The position numbers were made by a program, and so were the translations under genes. The notes beneath the pieces are model-generated. The model searched no databases and was not told the DNA's origin. It worked only from the letters and a program-made list of their open reading frames with translations. Positions 1 through 12,800 of a stretch of 64,000 nucleotides of DNA are shown one piece after another. Each line of letters starts with the position of its first letter. Within the stretch, counting starts at the first letter, position 1. Source of the DNA: Rhytidiadelphus loreus (Eukaryota > Streptophyta > Bryopsida > Hypnales > Hylocomiaceae); the NCBI GenBank assembly GCA_947034895.1, contig OX344763.1, positions 39,555,025 to 39,619,024 of the forward strand. Reading direction: 5' to 3'.

Positions 1-344
1 ACATTGATATTCATAGAAGTTGTATATTTTAGGCAAATATATGTAATAGTTGATTATAGAAAGGAGTAGGAATTAGGTGCAATTACATTGATGAATATAA
101 GTTTATCAAATAAGTTTTCAATTGAAAGAATCCAAAATCCAAAAGCTTTAAATAATATTTTATTATATTAATTATATATTTGATATTAAGGCTAATATGT
201 ACATCCTCATAGTCAATTGTATGTATTTGTAGTCCAAATTTTATGATTTAAATTTTGATTGAATATGTTATGGTATGTTAGTTTTAGGTATTTGCACATT
301 ATCTATTATGAAAATACTATGAGCATCTTTAAACAATACACTGG

Positions 345-600
345 AATCAAACCATAACCACATTTCCTACCACATTGTGTACTGTGTATACTATTGTAGA
401 TTGGATTTACAAACTTAGATTCAAAGACTTGAGAACTGATGCCATAGTCTCTATCCATGGAACCAAACTGTAATCACATTTCCTAACCACATTGTGTACT
501 ATATGTACTGTTGAATATGATTGGATTTGGAAACTTAGATTCAAAGACTAGAGAGTTGATGCCATAGTCTCTATCCATGGACAAAGCCTAAAGGGTCAAA
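345..600. repeat. 117-bp tandem duplication, with a diverged third copy at 23.5 kb
   Basis: The shared block CACATTGTGTACT starts at 371 and again at 488, a period of 117 bp. Each copy continues into a conserved stretch reading GATGCCATAGTCTCTATCC. A diverged single copy lies at about 23490-23605, where the same block ends in GTCGATGTCATAGTCTTTG followed by ACAAAGCC. It therefore belongs to a dispersed repeat family, not only a local duplication. No coding potential is visible. Confidence 0.7.
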
Positions 601-1014
601 ATCAAACGAAAGACTAATTAGATGGACAGTGTGTGAGAATCTAAAAGTTGGATTAGTTTAAACTCATATAGATACACCCACGTGCAGACAGGTAAGATGC
701 CAATCTTTTTGCCAATGGCAGTGTAGTACAATTAATGTTCCTTTGTTGTGGCCTCGTATTGAGGCTGCATTGAAGATCACTAGTAAAAATCCACACTAAA
801 AAACCCATTTCATATGATGGTTTTATGTGAAATCTAGGTTGAAACTAACACAACTATGTTTAAAATAATTTTGAAATAATACAATTGTGTTTTAAATAAA
901 ATAGATTTAACACTAGAAGATCATTTAGAATGGGTTTTTTCAATATGGATGTATGCTAGTGGGTGCTCTAACTTATCTTCAACTAAACAAAATCTTGTAG
1001 TAACTCAAAACCCC

Positions 1015-1591
1015 GGGGAGGACACTCCCTATGTTTTAGCAACCTATGTGTGGCGGAAAAAGTAAAACAAGTAATACACCTTAAAATTTAATTTCTTTTT
1101 CAAAAAAAAAATTATGGATAGATTTTACTACTTTAGAAGTTTATGTTTTGAATTATTGGTATTTTTTTGTGCTAATAGTAATTAGTTATAAATTTTTGAA
1201 GAAAAAAGATACACTATAAAGCTGAAAATAACTTTCACACCTCTATATTATATAAGAAAAAAAATTTGAAAAATGAAAAAAAAATTATATAGAATAGCTT
1301 TCTATTGAAAGTTTATTTTGGTTGAATATTGATGCAATAGTCATCTTCATGTGAGCTCTATAAATATTTTAGTTGGAGAACATGCCATTTTAGTTCATTT
1401 TTCAACCCTTTCTAGACAATATATCTTATGTTATTTGGAATTGAATTTTTTGTCAATAGAAACCTTTAGTCATTGTTAAACAAAGCTCAAAATTTTAGAA
1501 TGAAATTATAGTTTATTCAAGGTGAATTACATGTATTACTTTTTCCACCGCCACACGTGGGTACCCCAAATGTAGTGAGAGTGTCCTCCCC
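1015..1591. mobile_element. MITE-like element with about 70-bp imperfect terminal inverted repeats
   Basis: GGGGAGGACACTC at 1015-1027 is mirrored exactly by GAGTGTCCTCCCC at 1579-1591. The inverted similarity continues inward: GTGTGGCGG plus AAAAAGTAA on the left (about 1049-1065) is matched by the complement of TTACTTTTTCCACCGCCACAC on the right (about 1536-1556), out to GGTGAATTAC near 1521. The element is 577 bp and non-coding. I found no convincing target-site duplication, so the superfamily is not assigned. Confidence 0.7.
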
Positions 1592-3009
1592 TAGTATGTA
1601 TGTGGCGTCATGTAATCGGTTAGTGCTCACCAATGACAATCAATCTCATGTCTTCTATATAACCAACATGCTTCCCAAGTACAATATCAATAATCAATTT
1701 CAATGTTTAATTGTGGTAGCTATTGGAAGAGGGTCTTGAACCTATGTTATAAACACCTTTCGATGGTTATAGAATATCTATGTTATTAGCACCTATATTG
1801 TAAGTGCCCATGTTATTAGATATCTATGTTATAAGCACATACTTTCAATGGTTGTAGGCTAGCTATTGGAATCCATCCATCGGCTCAAGGCTTGTAGGCT
1901 CACATGCTATAGTAGAGTTGTTTGGAATTCATCCATCCATCGGAATCCATTCATCCATCCATCCATGCATCCTTCTATCGAAGATGAAGTTTATGCTACC
2001 GGGTAGAGTAGGTCACGGTATCTGGAGATCAGTAGGAATGTTCCGGCTGGAGGGAGAAAAATCAGTGGCTCCATCACCTCGATCGTTCGTTCCAAGTTGC
2101 TGCATGCACGATTCCTGCGATTCCATGGTCCGGCTAAGGTGTAGTGGGCTCTCCAATTCAATATCCGAAGCTCATCAGGTAAGTGAAGATACGTGCCACT
2201 GCGAATTGAAGAGATTAGACGATTAGACCCCGAAAACTGGGAGCTTTTCACTACTGATTCTGCAGAAACCGCGACCCTCGAAGTTTCATGAAACCCAACC
2301 CAACCCAACCCAACCCAACCCATGCAGGAGCTACCTTCTTAGCTACGAATTCACGGTAGCCATTTCATGCCGTTTTCAATTGTAGCCGTGCATGCGTGGG
2401 TCCCTAGCTAGCTGCTCGCTCATGCATGGAGTCTCTGGCTAGCTAGCTAGTCAGTCCAGGCAGTGAGGATGGGGTGACCACGAAAACATCTTCTTCGGAA
2501 CTTGAGCCAGGCTTCGGATTTGCATTACCCGGCGAATCGAAGATCACAAAGTGGCCATGGTGGATTGCCGATGCGCAATGACGTGTTACAAAGGTTGTGG
2601 GCTCTGGCTGGCTAATCGATTGAAATACTGTTTCTGTTTGAAAAAAGGGAGAAGATTTTGGAAGAATTGTTTTGATTAAGTGATTGATTGATTGCGCAAA
2701 TGGATCTTCTCCCATTTGATAGGGCAAGTTGTTTGAGCCTGTGTTGTGTTGTCAAAGATTGAATTATATATCCAGTCTCAAAGTTTGATGTGCCGGCATT
2801 GGTTCTGGACATCACTCTCTTAACAGAGCACGTGTTTAGGATTATCAATGGAGGAGAGGGCCCTGCCTGACGTCCGGCCTTTGATGAGCGTCAAGTAGGA
2901 TCTCCGTTGAATAGACGACGCTTAATTTACCTAATTTACTTTAGATTCTCAAATTAGCAAAATCTCCTCAAAAGAGTGTATGGTTGTGACCATGCATCGC
3001 AAGCTCTTC

Positions 3010-3165
3010 GTTTAACCTTAGAAGGACACTACCCCATGATCAAGGTATTCACCAAAATTCTTTGATTATTGGATTGTCTAATAGGTGCATTTTCTATTTT
3101 TGTCAGTTAACAATGAAGTCATCCATCGGACCACTTTGGTTTGTAGTGTCTTTACAAGGTTAAAC
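3010..3165. mobile_element. 156-bp MITE with GTTTAACCTT ends
   Basis: GTTTAACCTTAGAAGGACAC at 3010-3029 is an imperfect inverted repeat of GTGTCTTTACAAGGTTAAAC at 3146-3165. The inside (TAATAGGTGCATT and GTTAACAATGAAGTCATCCATCGGA) is found again in inverted orientation near 33180-33300 and 32810-32935. Related GGTTAA-type ends lie near 33138-33157, and the CATCCATCGGACC block recurs near 48560-48605. It is a short non-autonomous element of a family with several copies in this window. Confidence 0.65.
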
Positions 3166-4348
3166 TTTCATCAATAAAGTCCAATTAAAGGCAATGTCCT
3201 GATTTATTGGGTTTCATTGTTGAAGTATAGGAAATTAACCTGGGACCCAAGACGAAAAGATATTCCTCTGTTTCTGAAAAACATGAAGGAAACACTGGTG
3301 TTATTAAAAAAATAAAGGGAGTACATATGTAATAGGACTTTGCACACTCTTGGTGCCAACCCAGAAGAGACCCAAAGCAAAGGGCTGTATTTATTTGCTT
3401 TAAAATCTAGTAATGTATATCATAAGATGGATTAACCCCTTTGCTCTTAAATGCTCGAGGCACCAAATTTAAGTGTTGACAAAACTTTGAAGTTAAATAA
3501 AACCTTACAAAGTTACTATATTTAGTAGTTTATATTTTTGAAATATTCTTTCTAAAGTCTAGTTTTGGCATCAAAAATTAGATTTTGAAAATGAATGATT
3601 ATGATTTTTGTGTTCAAGATTTTGTATAAGGGTGTCCATTGCAAATCTTGATTTTCTAGTGTTTGAGGGCTCTTGTAAATGAACCCAAATACAATGGAAC
3701 TTGGAGAAAAAATCACATTAGAAATTCATTTAAAAAAATAATAGAGTAGATTTTGAGAAGTTGCAAATTGATTGGAATTATGCATGTTATTCCATTCAAC
3801 ATCATTTTTTTGGGTGACCATTTTTTTAGATTTGACATGTAAAAAGAAGATTGAAAGACTTTATATGACTTTCACAGTTTTAACACACTCGTAATCAAAC
3901 ATTATGATAATACAATCTATAAGTAATATTGTTGTGTTTTCTTTTTTCATGTGATCTCTAACATGCTTAATTTGAATTTATATAGTTATAATTTTAAAAA
4001 ATTAATAAAAATTATCAAAATGTTGTCTTTTTATTCAATTAAAGCAAATTAGAAGCAAAAATTAGAAGTTCCTTGAATAGCAATTGTACATTGATATTTG
4101 TGATTTTCATCCATATCTATAAGTCCTATTGAATAATAGAATATTTGCAAAGCAAAGTCTTCAAAATCTATATTGTACTAAAGTTAAAGAAACAATACAA
4201 CAATCTTCTAAACTTATGGATGAAAAAATGCATTTTTTTGTGCTTGGGATGTCTTTGCATTCATTTATTGTTCAAAATTTGAATGCCTAGTTCTTTAGTA
4301 GTTAATCCCCTAAAGCCTTTCAAAGACGTTAAAAAAATTGGCCAATTC

Positions 4349-4692
4349 ATTAGAGAAAAATGAGGCCTTTGGAGGGTTGCTCCGGAGTGACCAAATAAGG
4401 CTATTGTTTTCAAAGTAGTCCATGGCCAGAATCTAGCTACAGAGGAAAGTTAGTTTGGGTGAATATTGTCGGAGTAGTCAGCCCCAAGCCCCCAATGACT
4501 AAAATTTTCTTTTTTTTTTGAGGAAAAAAAAAATGTAAAACTCGGTTCCTGTGCCACTAACAGCATTGAAAATTGCAAGTTTGAGGTGGATGATTTTAGA
4601 GGGGAAAAAACTTCTTTTGCCAAAAAAAAAGATGGAAGGATAGTTTAGTTGTTGTTGGAGTAGCCCTCTGGAGGCCTCATTTTTTCTCTAAT
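4349..4692. mobile_element. 344-bp MITE-like inverted-repeat element
   Basis: The left end ATTAGAGAAAAATGAGGCCT (from 4349) continues into GGAGGGTTGCTCC. The right end is its reverse complement with a few changes: GGAGTAGCCCTC, then AGGCCTCATTTTTTCTCTAAT ending at 4692. The repeats are about 38 bp with one indel and several mismatches. The inside is A- and T-tract rich and non-coding. No clear target-site duplication was found. Confidence 0.65.
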
Positions 4693-6898
4693 GTTCTAGT
4701 GACTTCAATGAGGTTTTGAATTTTTAAAGAAAAAACTTAGTGTATGTCACAATTTATTTAGAGCTCTAAAAATTAGTGCATGTATAGAATTATGTTTTAG
4801 GGCGTGCAATCTTGGATATCTAAAATAGTAGAATATAACTAATGAAAAAAATTGTTTTTTTAGAAATTGTATGTCAATGAGTTTATTAAAAAAATCCTAT
4901 AGTTAATTTTTTTTGTCTTTTATTATTATTTCAAATAGTAAATTCAACATGCTTATAGAAAAAGGTATTAATTTTAATGTCAATTTCATTAAATTGGTGG
5001 TATTCTAATACTTTGACACATTTCAAAATACGTCTTTCAAAGCATCAAAATGACACAAAATGAAACTATTGAAAGAATGAAAACAATGGAAAGATTGTCC
5101 AAGGGGAGTGGAAATGCGTGAACTAGGAGTGATTTGAATGTGCTAGGCATAAAATTGACACATGTATGACCCTGAACTTAAAGGAAAAATAATGTTATGA
5201 AAATCACAAATATTCAATCAATCAATCAATCTACAATTGATTTAAGAAGGAATTTTTAATTTTTGACTTCAAATTTTATTGAAAAATATTGGTTGGTGTA
5301 CTAGTTGATCCATCTGTATAGATATGATCTAAAATAAACCAACCAACTACCTAATTCCTTCATCCTACTTTGGGCCCCAATTCCACTACAAAACTCATTC
5401 AAATCTATTCATTTTTTTGACAAAATCAATGCATTTAATGCCAACAAGGGGTAACAAGTCAATCCTTTATTGGTTAATACTCAAATGCCATTAGATGCAT
5501 AGAAAAGGTAATTATGGGTTGTTTATGGGACGTTTATGACTCCACTCTATAGGCAATTTTGTAATTTCAAGGTAGACCACTTCGAAAATTCACAGAAATT
5601 ACAATTTTAATTGGAAAAATATAATTCCATTTGGGTTTGATTCGTGAAACAAGCACACACCTCTAGGGACAAAAATATGCGCCCCTCTTGGAGTTGGCCC
5701 CAAGATATTCAAATTACAAATCATGGTAGTAATAGGGTTTATCTACCTTATGGATCATCTTTTACAACTATCGTTTGAAAGTCATCAATAAATTATTCTG
5801 TTGAGTTTCATTTTATAATACATCTTCACAATAATTTTGGAAATCTGGACTCTCCCCTCTAGACCTGGAGGGGGTTAAGACATTACGCTCTCCAGGAACT
5901 TCATTCGAAATGGGAAGCCAAGCAGAAAGTGCACTAAAAACGGAACTCCAGGGGCAGCAACACGTCCGGCTTGCCGAACAAATGGCACAAAGCTCGAAAA
6001 AGTGGAAGCGCCTCCACCAAGTCTAGCCTTCACAATTTCGGTCTAACTTGTTTCCAAGTCATTTCAAGTTTTCAACCCCCGAAGTCATGTACACTAATGC
6101 CACTTAAGCAGCGGTTAATTAACTTAATCACCAGTTTATATTCGAGACGTACCATGCCAGATAGTGTGAAATCACTCACTCATTCACTCTAATGTGAAAC
6201 CGGTTAATTAATTGATTGACTATTATTCACTCTTATGTCTGCCTCAGAAAAAGTTTCGAGTTGACATGTCAAACGGAGGTTAATTCAGTTTACAGTAGAT
6301 CTACCTCCACTGCGTGAATATTACACTGAGATCTGCCTCTGAGAAAAAGGTTTCGAGGGGAGTGAAATTACACGTAAAAAATGGTACAATGTAGCTATAG
6401 ATCTGGACCCTTGTCCCATGCCAAGTCTGTACTGTTATTATTGTATCTGCCTCTGAAAAACAAAAACAAAAACAAAAGAAAAACAACAGGTTTATTAGAG
6501 TTGAGTGTAATTAAGTACATGTCAAATGGAGTGAGGATCTGAGCACTTCACACCCAAATTTAGAGTACCTTAGATCGGGGCACTTCACCCAAACCAAATT
6601 GTGAGCTCCACCCAGTCAGTCGGGGCTTGCTACACTAACTTACCCCCTCCCTGCATGTGGCTGAGTAGTCACTGGAGGATGCCTTTGCCGCCCCCGCGTG
6701 GGCAGCAGTGCCTTGGATATGGTGTCAGCCAATTCTTGCTCACAAGAATAGAGTCCGCTCCTCAACTTGTGCCCAACGAAACCTCACTCAGTCAGTCTCC
6801 CTTTTATTACTTACTTACTTACGAACTGCAGACTGAATATATATGAACTTGTAATTTCCTTCCGTTTGCAGTAGATCGAATTGAATATATCAACACTC

Positions 6899-6930
<32 letters not shown>

Positions 6931-6975
6931 ATAAATGTATTGATAGATTCAATTCATACATACATACATACATGA
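6899..6975. repeat. AT/GT and ATAC microsatellites
   Basis: A run of AT dinucleotides (about 6899-6921) passes into GTGTGTGT. A short spacer follows, then a run of ATAC units at about 6955-6973. They lie about 1 kb upstream of the VQ gene leader. Confidence 0.85.
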
Positions 6976-7599
6976 GCTGTACAACATGACATGCTTTAAC
7001 GAATGACAATTGAAAGTTGTACTTAAGTCTGCAACAGCCTGCTGTAATACGGAACTGTTAGTAAAAGTTGAATGATGTACGTGTGACATGAGATGAGAGT
7101 GTAAGTAATTCCAGGGGTCATTCTCTCACAGACTGAACTTGGTTGGTTGGTTGGTTGGTTGTATGGCGTGTTCGGATTAGCTAGCTCCCTCCCTGTTGAG
7201 TCCCGTAGACAAGCGTTAGGTGAGATCGAGATCGTTCGAATAGATATAAATAACCGTTTTTCGCACCGCTGATAATTGTGTGAAGAAAAAACAATGAAAC
7301 TCATGAGCTCCATGGAAGAGAAATCGAAACCTAGGTTTCAAGTTAACTTTGTCTGGGCAGGTTCACTTTTCGCACCCAAAGGTCGGGTTGCACTTTTGCA
7401 GACGGACCCACGGCTGGAATTAAGGAACAGTAACTGAGTCGTAGCTCCGATCCTAGAGTCGACATGGCTGCGACAACACGGCCTCCGGTAGGAGCAGTTT
7501 CTTCACCATCTTGAGCGTCGTCGTTCTGGGTCGTCTGACAGGATTATAAAACCCGAACTGAATAACAACAATAATAATAATGGTCATATTAATATAGTA

Positions 7600-8892
7600 T
7601 TAAAAAAAAGGAGAGAGAAAAGAGCAAGCTAAGGGAACACTTTGGCCGGATGGGGTCCACTCGGGAGTTGAGGACGCCAGGGTCGCTACTGCCGGTGCGC
7701 GAGCTGCGGCGCTGGAACCCAGCAAGGTGGGACCTGCGTCGGCCTGCCTGGACGCGAGCGCCGTGAAGAAGCTAGAAGAGATGATATGGAGGGAGAGGCC
7801 AAGGAAACCAGTCCATTCCTTCATAACAACAAGCGTCTCCTTCGTTTTGAGAGAGAGAACAAGAGAGCCTAGAGCCTTCTTCATCTTCACCTGCTTCTTC
7901 TACTTGTACTTCTGGTTTCTGTTTCTTCCGCTAGCTGCGCAGCATCGTCTTCGGCTGCAGTACTTTACTATACCTTGCTCACGCTCCAACCGTTCGTCCG
8001 TCCGTCCCTCACCTGCTCTAACTGCTTTGGTGTATCTATGTTGTGTGTGATATTTGGACGTCCTTGCAACTTAGTGGTGTTGCCGAACCTTGTCATTGAT
8101 GTCCTAGCTACTTCCCAAGCCACACGCTGCTGGATAGATAGCGCTCGCCTTCTAGCTACCTTGGTGTTTAGTTCGTTGTCGTACCAGTTTGTGATCTGGA
8201 ATCACACCCTTTCCTTGCTTAAATCTAGGTCCTTTCCTTGTGTTAGTAGTGTCTGGGGACATCTGTCTCTTTGTTTGTGAGAGTGTCTGTTTGTTCCATG
8301 CTAGCTTTAGGTTCTTAGGAGGATCTGTTGATATTAGTGTGCGATACTGGAACCCGGAAATTGTGTAACCGGTAGTCGTAAACCCGTTCGTCGTAAGAAA
8401 ATCCGACAGTTGTTTGTCCAAAAAAAGGTACGCGATATGACGACTACGGCCCCGAGATTCGTCCGTTCGCATTTGTGAGATTACATGCATGGGTCAGTTG
8501 GTGCGCAAGTTTCTCCAAAGATCCTCCACAGTTCGTCGTCGAAGTGTAGAGAGAACGTAATTAAGCCGATGAGAGCGTTAGTTAGCGCTACAGTAGTGAG
8601 CCACGGAACCGTACCGCCATACCCGAATTGTGTCTGCCCAAGGGTTCCTGTGCATCTGCGTAGTTAGGCACGGCTACTATTTCTACATGCAGGTCGCTGG
8701 AACCGAGCAAGCGAAGATTGAAACCCCGGTCTGTATTCCCGACGTGGATAATATGTTGCTGAGACTCCCACCCCGATAGCGCAAAACCAAAAACCTCAAG
8801 GAAAAACTAGACAGTCCCGCGATCACACGCCCCAGTCCGGCTGTTTGCTCATTGTTAGCTGACACTCCTTCTTCTCGATCTCCAGCAGCACG
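7600..8892 (+). promoter_or_regulatory. probable promoter and long 5' leader of the VQ gene
   Basis: This GC-richer stretch directly precedes the VQ start codon and has no credible gene of its own. A CT-rich run at about 7870-7935 (CTTCTTCATCTTCACC, then CTTCTTCTACTTG) resembles the pyrimidine patches near plant transcription starts. Several short upstream ATG frames occur, for example near 8485. The exact start site, and whether a leader intron exists, cannot be read from the sequence. Confidence 0.4.
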
Positions 8893-9864
8893 ATGGCCCC
8901 GCACACCGAGAATCAGCAGCACGGGAGTGGCAGCTTACTGCCGAAAGCCGCGTTGGGCGTGAGCAAGAGTCCCAGTCCAAATGCGGGCAAGACGGGCAGT
9001 GCGCCGATCCCGCCGCGCGGACGAGACTTGCAGTCGGCCATGCAGCACGCGCCCACGATTCGAGTGATCCACATTTTCGCGCCGAAGGTGATCAAGACGG
9101 ACGTCGCCAACTTCCGGTCCACGGTGCAGAGGCTGACGGGCCTTGGGAAGACCAAGGCGCAGCGACGCGCCGCCAGAGCCAGCGCGGCCGCGACCGCCAG
9201 CGCCGCCAACGAGGGTTGCCCTTCCGTCGACGAGCTTTCTCCTCACACGCCGGACGTGACATCGTTGCCACCAAGCTGCCCAACTAGCACGGGGACCAGC
9301 AGTCTCTTTTGGGACAAGGATGTCCTCACGTTGCAGCGCATGGTGGGTGACGCATGCGGCGTCACGGATCTGGTGCGCTGCGACAGCGTCGACAGCGCAA
9401 CATACAGCTTGGACAGCGGGCATACGTTCAGCGGCGACAGCACCAGCGGCGCCTGCGGCGCGTCCACCTGCAGCCCCGGCGTCTCCATGGATCCCAACGG
9501 CTTCAGCTTCTACCCTCGCGAAACGCCATACTCCCTCGGCGAGATTCCCGCGCCCTTCTTCACGAGCGCTCACGGAGCGGACATGCACTACATGCACCCT
9601 GGATCTACCGGCTTGACCCTGCCCACGTTCGGCACTCAGGCGCATAATGCGCTCATGGGCTTGCCGACTTCCCATCTCATGGACCATAACAGCTTGAGCT
9701 CGCTGGGATTCGACGTGGACGTGGGCTTACCGCCGCCGACTCTGCCCGAAGTGGCGTGCAATTCTCATTCCGGGAGCTTGTTCGACTTGATGCCGCGTCA
9801 GCATTGCAGATTGAGCGTGCAGTCCCCTTACCCCGGCGCCAATTTCTTCGAGAATATAAATTAA
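8893..9864 (+). CDS. VQ-motif protein, MKS1-like
   Basis: This is a single-exon gene of 323 codons starting at ATG 8893. VQ proteins are plant-specific nuclear cofactors that bind WRKY transcription factors and are MAP-kinase targets in defence and development. The diagnostic core is FRSTVQRLTG at residues 74-83, fitting the family pattern FxxxVQxLTG. It is preceded by a basic segment (PPRGRDLQ, residues 40-47) and IRVIHIFAPKVIKTD, which match the MKS1/VQ21 subgroup. The rest is low-complexity, rich in Ser, Thr, Pro and Gly, with several SP/TP sites that could be MAP-kinase targets; this is inference. The coding sequence is far more GC-rich than its surroundings, with a strong G/C third-position preference. 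The opposite strand also looks open over part of it, a by-product of that bias. The family is secure; the WRKY partner and pathway are not determinable. Confidence 0.9.
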   Translation: MAPHTENQQHGSGSLLPKAALGVSKSPSPNAGKTGSAPIPPRGRDLQSAMQHAPTIRVIHIFAPKVIKTDVANFRSTVQRLTGLGKTKAQRRAARASAAATASAANEGCPSVDELSPHTPDVTSLPPSCPTSTGTSSLFWDKDVLTLQRMVGDACGVTDLVRCDSVDSATYSLDSGHTFSGDSTSGACGASTCSPGVSMDPNGFSFYPRETPYSLGEIPAPFFTSAHGADMHYMHPGSTGLTLPTFGTQAHNALMGLPTSHLMDHNSLSSLGFDVDVGLPPPTLPEVACNSHSGSLFDLMPRQHCRLSVQSPYPGANFFENIN

Positions 9865-12800
9865 TTTCCTCCGGCCTCTTGGTAAGCGAGCTATTCCTAC
9901 CTACGTACGTTCAAACCTCGCTTGCAACTCATCTTAAACAATTCATAACTTCAAAAATCACAAGTCGAACGTCATCTGATCGATCTACAGGGTTTGCTTG
10001 ATCCATTGCGTCAGTTGCATCCCAATTACAGGGTTGTCGGGTTTCAGGTTTCCTTAACTATACCCTTTTGTTCCCTTGCACGTCCGAGTTAGATTTTCAT
10101 GGCCGCTTTCTAATGGGATAGTTTTGGGTGCGTGCAGGTTAGGATTTGAGTGACAGCGAGAATATTAAACGGCATAAAAAGACTGATCGACCGGCGTCAT
10201 CATCAGACCGACACTATATACACACATATACTAGATTGGACGTGTAGAGAGCTGGTCATCATGCGGTGAAAATTGTCCAGTTACGACCTGGAGTTACTGA
10301 CTTCAAATGGTGACGTTCGTGTACATGCCCACATTGTATAGCATTGAGATGAGGTCGGATTAGAGTATGATCGACACCCTAGCAAGGCTGAACCCCAACT
10401 ACTGTGGTTCAGTTTGCCGTAGGAGAAACTGTACAGACATGCAACAGGTAGACGTTGATATTATGGGTGACGAGTTAGTGAGAAGTGAAGTGAAGTGACG
10501 GCATTCCGACCACTGTTCGATCTCAGCTAGCTAGATTTGATCACTTGCTGCGATCCGGCTTTTTAAATATCTGACAGTGTTTAGTTTTTAATTACCTGAA
10601 GGTGACGGATTAGCCATTGATTCAGAGTGTAGATAATCGGCTCATTTTTGAGAGTAGGACCTCATGAGTTGAATGATCGATGTTCATCATTTCTCAGTGA
10701 TGTAGGATCAGCTTCACTTCTGTTTATAATTGTAACACTCCGATCGATCTCAGATCACGTAGTACATATACAATAAAAAAAGTAAGTTAGTTTAGATACT
10801 TCTTGAGTGAGTGACTCTCTTCCTTTTCTAGCTTGGATGCTCTCACAATTTGATAAATTTCAAACCATCATTTCCTGAATTTCGCTGCAATTACTATATG
10901 CTGTACTCTTAATTCAATCTGGGCTCTTCCGGGCTCCTAAAAGTTAATATCTTTTTCAGTGCATGCCCCAAGTTGGCAGTTTGGAACTGATTGGATCGAA
11001 ATTTAAACGGAAAAAGAGGAGACAGTTCTATGTAAGGCTAGCTGGAATGATTCGCTGCAACCTTGTTGGTTAAGCAGGATTGGCTAACAAGACTCTGTTC
11101 TCTCACTTCCAGCGTGTATTTAATTTGTATCATTCATTTGTGCACTTTATTCGATTATCTTCGTAACGGTTTCTTCAGTCACACGTTTCAGACGACTGGA
11201 ATTCTGAACCAACCAGGCGCGACTTCCCAGTCGGCAATATATAGATTCCCAATTGATTTCTTATTAAAAATCTATCGCCGGTTCAGTACAAAAAATGGTA
11301 CATGGACCTGCAGATCAAACATACATGTGGCTTCCGATCGAGCTTACTAAGCTAGCAGCTACCCCACTCGACAGGAATATACACGTTCGTTAGCTGGTAA
11401 CTGTAGAATATATATGTGCAACCCGGGCTGCTGCTGCCGCAATGATTGTGTTCTTCTGCACAAGCGCCAGGCTCGTGCATGCAAGCTGCAGATCTGAGCA
11501 AGCATACGTACCTAGTGCGCATGCAGCAGTCGCTGGTAATCCGAGCTTCTAAAGATCGATTGATCTTCATCTATTCGAAAGGCTATTGTGCATATATGCT
11601 TCAGTTTGCATCATTAAGCTAAATTTTCACCGCTACCCGAATATGCCTCTGTCTCAGGTGGACATTTCATCTACATCATGGTAGACTTGGATCTGATAAT
11701 AACAATCTATGAACTATTCATCGTGTAATTCGAACTCTTCACTCCGAAAATGAATGATCTACTCACAGACAGATTTAATTGCATTCTTCATTTTGCGTCG
11801 TCTTCAAGTTTTGTCCATACGGGCCTCAACGTCAGCGTTTTAGTAAAGCTTGGAGTCCCCAGTGAAGTCCAAAGGACAGCCTTGATATATTAGTTAATAC
11901 GGAGTATGTAATTATATGTAATCCTACTAGTAATGTACTGTTTGTGTATCGATCATGGATGAGTAACGATCGTCGTCCAGAATGGTTGGTTCAGCTGTGA
12001 GATTCTCTGGCAGGTCTAGGATACCGTAGAAAACGGCCACCGAGTACACTACTCCTTCGTCACAGCACTTGGCAGCAGATGCTCCAGCTAACTAGCACTA
12101 GCTGGTACTGAACCATCATGAGGAGCACCACGCAACGGAATTGGACCACGAAGTCAATTTTTTAAAAATTTCCATCATGGGGGTGGCATACAAATTAACC
12201 AACATGTATACCGGCCAGTGATGAGGTAGCTCAAATTCCCCTGCATCTTACTGCGCTGCAAGTCAGTGTGCTTTGCCTGCACTGCCATAATCTGACGATA
12301 CAACGAGAACCTGGCAGTCTAAATTCCAGGGCAAGGGCGAATTAACAACTGCCGTTTCAATCAGAGAATCGAATTAGCTGCCCCTACGGCTATTGTCCTC
12401 AACTCACACATTGGATAGGGTTCACAATGTAGTGGACAAAAGTAGAGCTTACAATGTATATATTACATTTTTGCACTTACTTCTTGCCTAACCTAGCTTC
12501 TAGGGTGAATACGGGGTTGAATAAATTTTGAATAGCTACAGGTACCCATGAATGGGTAACATGGTTATTAGCACTAGAAGTTAATACACTTCACAGACTT
12601 AGTTTATGTTTCTAACCTGGAGCATTAATTCATAACCTGCGAAACTGAAACAGGAAACAGGAAACAGGCCGGGCGAGCTAGCAAGTCATATATTTAGCTC
12701 GTCTCAAGCTAGGCTAGGAGGTCTTTGGAGTCTTTTTCCTTCGCAGGCTCTAGCTGTAGGTACATTAATCCGGGGCAACAATTCAAGTTAGCACATACAT

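Larger units (their letters stand above)
1..7600. other. AT-rich intergenic DNA without a recognisable gene
   Basis: All reading frames are short and none resembles a protein I know. The stretch holds a tandem duplication near 350-600, three MITE-like inverted-repeat elements (listed separately) and many simple repeats: ATCC repeats near 1924-1975, CAACC repeats near 2295-2322, CAAT repeats near 5216-5232, AT and ATAC repeats near 6899-6973 and TTGG repeats near 7141-7161. From about 5.9 kb the composition becomes less AT-rich towards the VQ gene; this may be its upstream regulatory region, but I see no specific site. Confidence 0.6.

Noticed and set aside
7600..8490. Several 95-112-codon frames on both strands upstream of the VQ gene
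   Set aside because: They have no family resemblance and sit in CT-rich probable leader sequence.
8935..9687. 250-codon open frame on the minus strand within the VQ gene
   Set aside because: It is antisense to a well-supported gene; its Arg/Ala/Gly-rich, His/Val repetitive make-up reflects the GC bias of the plus-strand codons.
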